Positions 17,701-25,103 of a stretch of DNA of 40,765 bases are shown here, piece after piece. The notes below the pieces were generated by a model that had not been told where the DNA came from, searched no databases, and saw only the letters and a list, made by a program, of their open reading frames with translations. Origin of the DNA: an uncultured Bacteroidales bacterium (GTDB lineage: Bacteria > Bacteroidota > Bacteroidia > Bacteroidales > F082). The position numbers and the translations under genes are program-made. Every line of letters begins with the position of its first letter. Within the stretch, counting starts at the first letter, position 1. The DNA lies in assembly GCA_947166105.1 (NCBI GenBank), contig CAMVCZ010000026.1:1-40765 (forward strand), read 5' to 3'.

Positions 17701-20700
17701 CCAACCATAAGGAGGAACGGGCATACAAGCAGGGCGAAATGAATACCGTTGCCGTGGTCGTGGAGCCAGCCGTGGAGGGTTTGGGCGTGACCCGCTCGGG
17801 TACGACCTACTATTTCATTAAGCTGTACCTGAATGGTGAGGAGGTTGCGGTCATCGGCTATGTGGCCGGCCAAAGCAACCTGATTCAAAACAAGCAAATC
17901 TCGTTCAATGGCACCCAAGGCAACCTCTACCTGCGTTATATTTTGGCGTGGGAGGATTATTTCCAATTCGACCAAGCCTTCCAAAACTACCTCGTCAAGC
18001 TGACCAACACGGCCGACATGGTGACGGAGTTTGATTTCGAGGATGTGATGGCCTCCCAGCAGGTGACGGAGCAGGGCGTGACCACCACGAAATTGCGCCC
18101 GCAAGCGTCCGATTTGGCAGACCGTAGCATGGCCTACATCATCGAATGCCCCTACAACGGTTCGGACATTGAGGCGTTGGATAACACCACCAGCACCAAG
18201 CAAAAGAACTATGTGACCCTCTACTACATCGACCCGAAACGGCCTTGGACTAACTTCAGGGCTGACGATGTGCAGCGTAGGAATCAGGGTACGACATCGG
18301 CCAAGCGACCCGTGAAGAATCCCCGCTACTACTTGGCGGCAAAGAACGGCAGCACCTATGACAAAGTGAATAAGACGGGCGGCACGACCATCACCCTTTT
18401 GAATCCCGACCCGACCACCACGGCAGGCCAAAGGGCTATTGCGCTTGCGGCCATCAATAAGGTGCAGCTTCACGATGATTCAATCCCCGTGGATATTATC
18501 ACGGTGAAGGTGGACTATTCCAACAGTTCCAATGCCAACGACTGCGGCGTTTGCGACCAAATGAACGCCACCTTCAGGGCGTTGGGTGCCAATTACCTGA
18601 CCCCTGCGCAAAGGGCGTATGACGGCACTTGGAAAAAAGGCACCCTTGAATTGGATGGGTTGGTGATGAACCATTCCACGGCCAACTTCCCCGTGGCCAT
18701 GTACCGCTCAAAGAGCGATACGGGCAGCAGCCCCTATTTCCATGCCAAGGGCAATTGGAAAGAGGATAAGAAAGAGCAGGTTGCTTTGGGATTCAAGGAC
18801 ACGCCTGGCTATAACAAGGGATGCCTGAATTATGGCGACTTTGTGGAGTTCTACGGCAACAGCGGCGAGACCCTTGCGCAGACAAAGACCCGTTTCCTCA
18901 ATTCCAACCCCGACACCTCAAATACCTACGCCCTGACCCAATACTGCGGCAGCTCCTATATTATTATGATGTATGAAGAAGGCGCATGGGTGGCCAAGTC
19001 AGGCTCGATGGTGCAGGGTGCAAACGGCAAGTGGACGGTGACGGGCAAGGTGCTGAATCCCGTGGACGGCTTCGAGTTGCTGAACTATCAGGGTATGGAC
19101 TGGTTCAAGGGCGTTTCGTCCGTGTCGGACATGATGGCACCCTCGACCTCGTTCTCAAAGTGGGTGCAGCAGCTCATTGATGACGGCGACATTTCCGTTG
19201 AGACCGTTCCCGCTTGGACTTACTACTTCGAAAGCCTCGTTGATGATGACGACTTGGCCATTGCCTATGCGCTGGGTAAGAAGGTGCCGTACAACCTTTA
19301 TCGATGGATGTGCTTCTGCGATTATTGCGACTACGACCTTCACGGCTCGACCGGACTGACGCGGTGGCGCAATGGCCTTTGGCGTTTTGCCTCCCCTTAT
19401 TCGTGCTTCGCCTACGACATTTTCTCGGATTACCTTGCGGCCGTTGACCAAAGGGCAAAGAATATGCAGCCCATGTGGTTCCTTGAAGACGGTTGCTCGA
19501 TAACGAGCGATGCCAACGGCGTTTATTCAATGAAGAACGCCAGCAATGAGACCTACGAGGCCACAAGCGGGATGTTGCCGATGAGGATGTACCTGAATAA
19601 GATTTACGACTGCGACACCTGCAACGGTCAGGATAACGATGGCGGTCAAACGGTGGATGCCGAGGTTGACCCCAACAAGATGCCCGACCCGCAAACGGGC
19701 TACACCAACCCCTATGCAGGTTACAACAGCGTATTGTTCAGGAATATGTATTTGCAGCAAACCGTATATGTGGACGGGAACAATACCGAACTTTCATTGC
19801 GGACGGTGGCATCGGCCATGAGGTCATGCACCACCACCGTGGACGGTCAGACCTTGAAGCCGTTTTCGCCCGAAGGGGCGCAATACTTCTTCGTTGAGGC
19901 GAGGATTAAGCGTTGGCAGAAGAAAGTATCGTCCTACGATGGAGAACGCAAATACATCGATTTTACGGCCACCTCCGACAATATCTATTTCTACGCCCTT
20001 CAGGGGCTTGGCCTGACCTCGTTGCCAGCCTTCATCGAAAGAAGGTGGCGCATCCGTGACGGATTCTATGGTACGGGTGACTTTTTCAGCGGTGTGCTGG
20101 CTGGCCGTGTGAACGCTCCATCAGGGGCGAAAATCCGAATCACGGCGGCAAAGACGGGCTACTTCGGCCTTGGCAACGATTCAAGCGGCTCCCTGACCGA
20201 GAGCGTGTATTTGGAGGCTGGGCAAAGCTACAACTTCACCCAATTCAGCCATGAGGAAGGGGCATTGCTATACATCTACCAAGCCGATAGGATGTCGATG
20301 ATTGACTTGTCGGAAATCACACTTTCGAACAACTTCGATTTCAGCGTGATGACCCTTGCCGAGGAAATCTACATTGGCAAGGTGGGCAAGGTGAACCTGA
20401 CCATTGGAGCCTACACCCTATTGAGCAGCGTGAACCTTGGCGAACTGCCCTTCTTGAAGGTGCTTGACATCAGAGATACAGTGATTACGAATGTGGTTTG
20501 CACTTCGTGTCCGAGGTTGGAAAGCCTTTACGCCGCCGGTAGCCAACTGACCCGTGCCGACATTGCGGATGGTGCCAAGATTACCTTGATGCAGTTGCCG
20601 GCCACCTACAATTATTTGAGGTTGCGCTATCTTCCCAACCTGACCCTTCAGGGGTTGGTGCTGGCCAATCCCGCAAGCGTGACCGCCCTGATAGTGGAGA

Positions 20701-22631
20701 ATTGCGCCAAGATAGGCTCGATTGACTTGTTGAGGGTGATTTCGCAGACCGCAGGGACGGGGCTTCGCGTGGTGAGGGCTGCACCCGTCAACGTGAGCTA
20801 TGACGGCTCGGATTTGGAGGTGCTGGCTGGATTGCCGCTGACGGGATTGGATGCCAACCTCACGGCTCAGGATAAGCCCGCCATCGTGGGAACCTATGTG
20901 CTGACCAAGTACACGGATGATGTAACGCTGGAGGCATGGAGGGCGTTCTTTGGTACTGACCTGACCATCCATCAGGCGCAATTCACCACGATTGAGTTCA
21001 ATGATGCCGTGAATGACCCCGCCAATGTGAGCAACCTTGACAATAGGACGGGATACAGATTTGGCAGCGACTATGAGCCGAGCGGCCACGTGAACGTGAT
21101 TCGCCAGCGGCTTATCCCCGTGAATGGCCGTGTCATTGATGGGGTGTTCAGGGCAAAGAAAATAAGCGAGGCCAATTACAAGCAATATGCCGATGGCTCG
21201 GAGTTCGATTATTCGGACGTGCTGGGTGTGGGTAACGATTCCTTTATGAGGATTCCCCATTGCTGGTACAAGGGTATCAACGACTTCAAGTATGAGAAAA
21301 AGTACATTTGTTGGAGTTCGTTGGATAGCCGCCCGTTGAGTACCGCGACCCGCATCACCCGTGCGACCCTTTCGGACATCGTTCTTCAAAGCAATGCCGC
21401 AATCATGGTCGAGAATATCACCGACAACACCAGCACCCTTGAAAGTGAGGGCGTGGTTCAGGCGACACCCAACCACAACATCTATCAGATTGATGTGGAA
21501 GGGATGAAGCAGGTGCGTTGGCCTGGGTTGAACAGCGCGACCATTGGGGCGTGTTTCCTGAATGCCGAAGGGGTCATCATCAGCCACTACAACATGGCCA
21601 TCGCTGGCTCGTTGTTTGACTTTGTGACGGGTGAATACATCTTCATTGGTGTGCCAAACGGCGCGAAATGGTTTGCTTTTGCCACGAATAGCAGCAACAA
21701 CGCGCTGGAGGCAATCGCCGTTGATAGTGACAACATCGAGGCCATTGAACCTGATTGGGTGGAAAGTGATGAGTGTTTGGGCGGCATCTATGAGGCTTCC
21801 CTTGACACTTTGAGGCAGTTGCGTTCCATTTCAGGCGCAACGGTGAGAGTTGGCACGGGTACAAGCACCACTTCATCGGAATGGGTTTACGATGACGATG
21901 GCAACCCGACCAACACCCCGACCGGCACGATGAATTGGACGGCCAAGGATTTCCAAAACCTTTCCCGCCGCCGTGGTGCTGGGTACCAGCTATTCGACTA
22001 CGAAATGAGCAAGCTGATTGCCAATCTTTACTTCTCATTCCACGGGAATAGGGATTCCTCCAAGGTGTTAGGTAGAGGAAAGTCGTCAGGTGGTACCACG
22101 GGCTATTTGGATAGTACGGGAAATTCCAGCAGTACCAATTTGGCCAACACCAGCGGCAACGGAAACAAGTGCCTTGGCTTTGAATCGTTCTTTGCCTGCA
22201 CCTACGAATTTATGGATATGGTGGCGGTGAATGTAAGTACATATATTCAGGCCTATAAGGATAAGTTCCCAACGGGCAACACAAGCCACCCCATCAATGC
22301 CATTTGGCATATCTACGACCCGATTAGGGGGACGGAGCGCACGGTGCAAGGCATCACCACTTCGGGTTACAACATCGCCCGTGTGAAGAACGGCCGCTTC
22401 TGCGATGTGATAGCCTCAAAGTGTAGCGGCGACAATTCAGCCTTCGCCACCCATTATGGTGATGCTAATTGGTACTCGGGTGAAAGGTGCCGTGTTGTCG
22501 GCCGTGCGGACCACGGCGCCGGCGTGTACGGCGGTGTCGTTTGTGCGTATGCGAGCTTTGCGTGGTCGCGGTCGGGTGCGGTTTACGGTTCCCGTCTTGC
22601 CTTCAGGGGTCAAATACAAATAGAGGATTGA
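14760..22631 (+). CDS. Giant receptor-binding tail fibre, DGR target 1 (C-type-lectin-like end)
   Basis: I start at ATG 14760 (MADTPTKK), not at the upstream TTG, which gives 2,623 residues. From N to C I see: a virion attachment region (1-75); about 30 imperfect seven-residue repeats of the form x-D-x-A-V-x-x-x-K-[IL] (about 76-300), likely a trimeric shaft; two tandem domains of about 60 residues each ending W-x-x-[LF]-G (about 320-460); a Gly-rich hinge; Ig-like strands; a ConA/laminin-G-like domain (about 860-1040); a long unrecognised region; a leucine-rich-repeat-like stretch (about 1880-2010); and a C-terminal C-type-lectin-like fold. Residues 2577-2614 are the DGR variable repeat, with GGVVCAYASFAWSRSG and GSRLAF as the scaffold. 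It is the adhesin that the DGR retargets. It ends ten residues after GSRL. Confidence 0.85.
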   Translation: MADTPTKKISELPLTTVLTNLYTIGVDDNDESVKIPIGQILNGMAHDIDDAAHAADSALYQIAHLVVTTAMLEDGCVTREKIADNAINASKIAPDSVDRDKIADEAVNEDKLADEAVTEAKIADEAVTEDKLAEESVSTDKIQDGAVTAEKLGEGVIGSTTLADGSVTTPKLADGAVTTEKLANSSVTMGKIADNSVGAAKILDNAVGTNKIADNAVTIQKLASGAVSTEKIADNAVTGGKLADGAVTEGKIGNGAVSQSKIQDGAVGASKLADGAVGTGKIADGAVTGAKIGSQAVGMAKLGDDVYASLLFFNVNVSGGNSIQTLNAARAHVAGLSNASLLQKAGLVLVFRNANGTVENWQYNGGTWGEESSWKALGSDVKQPLINVDNLCGSPTSASFYNLQTAIAAIVALGNSTGMDYKMSGLVITYMTAENTWETKQFKGAVSDFNETGLWQDFGGGGGVVETSDTPAEDGQDAFSTGGAYEYIPAGLEVDTETEGVVKLQMVNAGGEAVGDQVQFPIGTGGGGGTGTVVSLAFQSSPLYGSAGGTFILRAAVRSVTMVGLTEQTNTIMTVDLYDRDTNTLLQTFNFNQASSASMSTYDFLMDVTQYFATAGTRRFRCVATDDSGNTGSRNINITAVDVTITSVQTLQYTQSTALVVGGSAKSIPMYKFANNASDRGITAYAEIYLGGAWRSLGTSVIQDTYSHSITIDPQNCLGYNLAHGAYQIRIHGVDVASGVVGNYLYTGIFVIDETSTVPLVVESWLSETVTPVVKLYETIVLNYAVYDPQNTAPTATVYLDGVAVQSHTAYRSAAYQYTHQVSGVASDGSFSHIVKVGCGASYGVEAVFNVNGTVIDALLKSGAIYAFDFANRSNDEPSHEIVSNGYHITVNGSNWSTTGFVDFNGDKCLLYAEDVTGGLDHHPYQPTSIEANGMAIQFAFASKNLVDDDAVLMECFNEGVGAGFYVTGKVVGIYCSTGLTNHKEERAYKQGEMNTVAVVVEPAVEGLGVTRSGTTYYFIKLYLNGEEVAVIGYVAGQSNLIQNKQISFNGTQGNLYLRYILAWEDYFQFDQAFQNYLVKLTNTADMVTEFDFEDVMASQQVTEQGVTTTKLRPQASDLADRSMAYIIECPYNGSDIEALDNTTSTKQKNYVTLYYIDPKRPWTNFRADDVQRRNQGTTSAKRPVKNPRYYLAAKNGSTYDKVNKTGGTTITLLNPDPTTTAGQRAIALAAINKVQLHDDSIPVDIITVKVDYSNSSNANDCGVCDQMNATFRALGANYLTPAQRAYDGTWKKGTLELDGLVMNHSTANFPVAMYRSKSDTGSSPYFHAKGNWKEDKKEQVALGFKDTPGYNKGCLNYGDFVEFYGNSGETLAQTKTRFLNSNPDTSNTYALTQYCGSSYIIMMYEEGAWVAKSGSMVQGANGKWTVTGKVLNPVDGFELLNYQGMDWFKGVSSVSDMMAPSTSFSKWVQQLIDDGDISVETVPAWTYYFESLVDDDDLAIAYALGKKVPYNLYRWMCFCDYCDYDLHGSTGLTRWRNGLWRFASPYSCFAYDIFSDYLAAVDQRAKNMQPMWFLEDGCSITSDANGVYSMKNASNETYEATSGMLPMRMYLNKIYDCDTCNGQDNDGGQTVDAEVDPNKMPDPQTGYTNPYAGYNSVLFRNMYLQQTVYVDGNNTELSLRTVASAMRSCTTTVDGQTLKPFSPEGAQYFFVEARIKRWQKKVSSYDGERKYIDFTATSDNIYFYALQGLGLTSLPAFIERRWRIRDGFYGTGDFFSGVLAGRVNAPSGAKIRITAAKTGYFGLGNDSSGSLTESVYLEAGQSYNFTQFSHEEGALLYIYQADRMSMIDLSEITLSNNFDFSVMTLAEEIYIGKVGKVNLTIGAYTLLSSVNLGELPFLKVLDIRDTVITNVVCTSCPRLESLYAAGSQLTRADIADGAKITLMQLPATYNYLRLRYLPNLTLQGLVLANPASVTALIVENCAKIGSIDLLRVISQTAGTGLRVVRAAPVNVSYDGSDLEVLAGLPLTGLDANLTAQDKPAIVGTYVLTKYTDDVTLEAWRAFFGTDLTIHQAQFTTIEFNDAVNDPANVSNLDNRTGYRFGSDYEPSGHVNVIRQRLIPVNGRVIDGVFRAKKISEANYKQYADGSEFDYSDVLGVGNDSFMRIPHCWYKGINDFKYEKKYICWSSLDSRPLSTATRITRATLSDIVLQSNAAIMVENITDNTSTLESEGVVQATPNHNIYQIDVEGMKQVRWPGLNSATIGACFLNAEGVIISHYNMAIAGSLFDFVTGEYIFIGVPNGAKWFAFATNSSNNALEAIAVDSDNIEAIEPDWVESDECLGGIYEASLDTLRQLRSISGATVRVGTGTSTTSSEWVYDDDGNPTNTPTGTMNWTAKDFQNLSRRRGAGYQLFDYEMSKLIANLYFSFHGNRDSSKVLGRGKSSGGTTGYLDSTGNSSSTNLANTSGNGNKCLGFESFFACTYEFMDMVAVNVSTYIQAYKDKFPTGNTSHPINAIWHIYDPIRGTERTVQGITTSGYNIARVKNGRFCDVIASKCSGDNSAFATHYGDANWYSGERCRVVGRADHGAGVYGGVVCAYASFAWSRSGAVYGSRLAFRGQIQIED
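14985..15664 (+). repeat. Imperfect tandem repeats coding the fibre shaft
   Basis: About 21-bp units encode heptads such as DGAVTTEKLA, DNAVTGGKLA and DGAVGTGKIA. The period is in the protein; DNA units differ at many third positions, so it is not a recent expansion. Confidence 0.75.
22487..22600 (+). repeat. DGR variable repeat 1 (VR1)
   Basis: The 114-bp stretch from GTGCCGTGTTGTCGG to CCCGTCTTGC aligns without gaps to the template repeat at 22748-22861. All 16 differences fall on template adenines (of 22 in the template), for example AAC to GAC, CAC, GGC or TAC, and AAT to TTT or GGT; none of the other 92 positions differs. The last 14 bases, free of adenine, are the likely initiation of mutagenic homology. 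After the repeat VR1 and VR2 share CTTCAGG where the template has AAACAGA. Confidence 0.95.
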
Positions 22632-22633
22632 GT

Positions 22634-23090
22634 ATGAAAGCGAAATACGAAAATGCGAATGTGCGTGAGGCGTGGCGGTCGGATAAGACCGCCCGACCTC
22701 CCACCGTGCCAAGGATATAGACCAAAAAGGTAGAGGGTCTCATGGGGGTGCCGTGTTGTCGGCCGTGCGAACAACAACGCCAACGTGAACGGCGGTGTCG
22801 TTTATGCGAATGCGAACAATGCGTGGTCGCGGTCGAATACGGTTAACGGTTCCCGTCTTGCAAACAGAACAAAAGATATAGTCAGGGGATTGAAAAGCCT
22901 GATTCCCTGATACAAAATCGCTTCTACGGCATACCTTCACGGGCTGGAGGATAGCAGAGGGCGAGAGACCCGAGCCTCAAGCAACAGCGGCCAATGGCCG
23001 GAAAGCTGAAAAATCACGATTGAGGGTAGAGGCTGGTAGGTTGATTCTCGAACGCCTTGGACCCGATGAACTGAAGGCTTACAAATAAGA
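22634..23090 (+). ncRNA. DGR template RNA with flanking structured spacer
   Basis: This stretch between target gene and reverse transcriptase has no recognisable protein gene. It holds the template repeat, a perfect hairpin upstream (GGCGGTC at 22674-22680 with GACCGCC at 22687-22693), a hairpin downstream (TCAGGGGAT at 22882-22890 with ATTCCCTGA at 22902-22910, one wobble), and a five-pair hairpin at 22988-23000 (CGGCC aat GGCCG). In known DGRs the RNA spacer between template and RT primes cDNA synthesis, and these features fit that role. A 28-codon frame from ATG 22634 and a 62-codon frame without ATG that ends at 23087 just before the RT start are also present; their coding status is open. 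Confidence 0.75.
22748..22861 (+). repeat. DGR template repeat (TR)
   Basis: This 114-bp non-coding copy has nine AAC/AAT codons in the reading frame of the targets, which can become many residues but never a stop when A is randomised. It lies 147 bp after VR1 and 229 bp before the reverse transcriptase start. Read in the target frame it gives an Asn-rich version of the lectin-like motif (GRANNNANVNGG). It is the invariant donor for both VRs. Confidence 0.95.
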
Positions 23091-24596
23091 ATGAAAAGAA
23101 TAGGATTTGTCATAGAGGAAATTGTTGAATGGAGCAACTTGAACGAGGCTTTCGACACGGTTGTTTGTGGTACGAAACGCAAGCAATCGAAAGAAGGCCG
23201 CTGGCTCATTGCACACCGTGAAAAGTTCTTGCGTGGCGCGGCCGAAGAAATAAAGAGCGGCCATATCGACCTTGGAAAGAGCCTTGAAACGGATATTGTT
23301 GAGGCTGGAAAGTTGCGACATCTTCAAATCTTCGAAATGAAAACCCGCATTAAGGTTGCCGCCGTGATGATTCCCGTTGATAGGCATTTGCGGAAACGAT
23401 ACATAAGAACCACCGCAAGCAGTATCAAAAAACGTGGTGTTCACGACCTGAAAGCCTATATTGAGCGTGATATAAGACAAGACCCGCATGGAACAATGTA
23501 CGGCTATAAATTCGATATTAGCAAGTGCTATGATACCGTTGTGCATGATTTTGTCCGTTATGCGCTCGCAAGGATATTCAAGGATAAAAAACTGCTGGGC
23601 ATATTTGACCAATTCCTTTCCTCCTTTGAAAATAGCGTGTTTGAGAAAATGTACGAAAAAGGGGTCGGCATTTCGATGGGATTGCGCTCCTCTCAAGGTT
23701 TTTTGAATACGCTTTTATCCGTATTCCTTGACCACTATATGAAGGATAGAAAAAGAATAAAGCATGACTACCGTTATTGCGATGATGGATTGACACTAAA
23801 CGGAATGAAGCGTGTTCTTTGGAAACATCATGATATAGTGCATGAGCGGATAGAGAGTATTGGCCAAAAGGTAAAGCCAAATGAAAGGGTTTTCCCGATT
23901 TCCGAGGGTTTGGATTTCCTTGGTGTTGTAATTTATCCAACACACACTTTAATGCGCAAGCGGGTGAAAAAGAACTTCGCCCGCCGCCTTAAAAAGGTAA
24001 GAAGCCGCAAGCGGCGCGTTGAGATTGTCGGCTCCCTTTGGGGCATGGCCAAGCACGCGAATTGCTGGCATCTGCTTGAAAAATTGTTGTTTAGAAAAGA
24101 ATTTGTCAAATTAAAGAAAAAAGTTATGAAAGATTTCGGAAGCGCGAAAAGCGAACCAAAGACCATTGACGGCAAAAAGAGCTTCAGAGGCTCGAAAATC
24201 AGTGGCAAGGAACTTGAACACAAGGCATTTATCGTGGTCGATTTTGATACGGGCGTAGTGCCAAAAATCGAGCAAGATAGATACAAGCGAGAAATGGATG
24301 ACACGCTGGCCAAAGGTGGCGACATTCAACTTGTAAAGAAGCCACGGCCTAAATACGTGGTGAGTATTATCTACAACGGCCAATTGCGGAAACTATGGAC
24401 GGGCGACAAAGAGAATTGGGATGAGCTTGACCGCCGCCGCGAGGAACCCGATGGATTGCCGTTCTTTTGCTCGATGGAGACCGACTACACGGGGCAATAC
24501 CCGAAATACTCGTTTTGTTCGGCAACGGCCTTGGGCTATGCCATGCCGACCGAGGCTGAGCTTGAAAGATTGTATCAAACCCTGAAAATCAGATGA
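23091..24596 (+). CDS. DGR reverse transcriptase with C-terminal extension
   Basis: The 501-residue protein has RT motifs in order: YKFDISKCYDTV (139-150, catalytic Asp142), MGLRSSQGF (196-204, the DGR-specific SQ in place of SP), YRYCDDG (227-233, the catalytic Asp pair, with Cys instead of the usual Met/Ala/Val), LDFLGVVIY (274-282), and the basic thumb with GMAKHANCW (318-326). The enzyme copies the template RNA to cDNA with errors at adenine. Typical DGR RTs have about 300-400 residues; here about 150 further residues (350-501) with strands such as YVVSIIYNG follow and are not recognised. No Avd-like accessory gene lies nearby. The gene is more AT-rich than its neighbours, a sign of separate origin. 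Confidence 0.93.
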   Translation: MKRIGFVIEEIVEWSNLNEAFDTVVCGTKRKQSKEGRWLIAHREKFLRGAAEEIKSGHIDLGKSLETDIVEAGKLRHLQIFEMKTRIKVAAVMIPVDRHLRKRYIRTTASSIKKRGVHDLKAYIERDIRQDPHGTMYGYKFDISKCYDTVVHDFVRYALARIFKDKKLLGIFDQFLSSFENSVFEKMYEKGVGISMGLRSSQGFLNTLLSVFLDHYMKDRKRIKHDYRYCDDGLTLNGMKRVLWKHHDIVHERIESIGQKVKPNERVFPISEGLDFLGVVIYPTHTLMRKRVKKNFARRLKKVRSRKRRVEIVGSLWGMAKHANCWHLLEKLLFRKEFVKLKKKVMKDFGSAKSEPKTIDGKKSFRGSKISGKELEHKAFIVVDFDTGVVPKIEQDRYKREMDDTLAKGGDIQLVKKPRPKYVVSIIYNGQLRKLWTGDKENWDELDRRREEPDGLPFFCSMETDYTGQYPKYSFCSATALGYAMPTEAELERLYQTLKIR

Positions 24597-24599
24597 GCC

Positions 24600-25103
24600 A
24601 TGACAAACGGATTCGTAAAGGTGTATGGTGCCGAGGCCGCGCAGGACGGCATCATCGTATTGAGTGAAAAGAACTGCGTGATATTCTACGGGTATGGCAC
24701 GGACGAACTTGGTGGCTGGAATTGGCGCAAGGACTACGACCATATCCCGACCGTGGCCGAGGTGAGGGCTGACATTGAGGCTTTGGTGAACGCCAAGACC
24801 GATGAAGTCATATTGACGGGGCTGAAATGGAACGGGAAACCCGTGTACCTCTCCAGCGAAAACCAATTCAACTTCAAGGCGGCTCACGACTTGGCCAAGG
24901 AAACGGATGGTGCCATCTTGCCAATTAAGTTCAAGCTGGGCGAGGATGCTGATGGCGAACCCGTTTACCATACCTTTACCAAGGTGGAGGTGCTTGGTGA
25001 TTTCGTTGCCCATATCTTCACCCATATCCAAGGCACCATCAAGGCGGGTTGGACGGAAAAGGATTCAATCGATTATTCACTTTACCAAGTTTCGGAGCCA
25101 TGA
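24600..25103 (+). CDS. Tail-associated protein, DUF4376-like features
   Basis: A 167-residue protein placed after the RT and overlapping the tail hub gene by four bases (ATGA). The centre reads TVAEVRADIEALVNAKTDE followed by ILTGLKWNGKPVYLSSENQF (about 71-90), a helix-then-strand arrangement reminiscent of DUF4376 proteins near tail fibre genes. It may be a tail-fibre accessory or assembly protein. The family resemblance is by eye and weak; the context between fibre and hub is firm. Confidence 0.5.
   Translation: MTNGFVKVYGAEAAQDGIIVLSEKNCVIFYGYGTDELGGWNWRKDYDHIPTVAEVRADIEALVNAKTDEVILTGLKWNGKPVYLSSENQFNFKAAHDLAKETDGAILPIKFKLGEDADGEPVYHTFTKVEVLGDFVAHIFTHIQGTIKAGWTEKDSIDYSLYQVSEP

Noticed and set aside
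20418..21587. 389-codon minus-strand frame in the fibre gene
   Set aside because: Antisense of a continuous fibre frame; no motif and no promoter.
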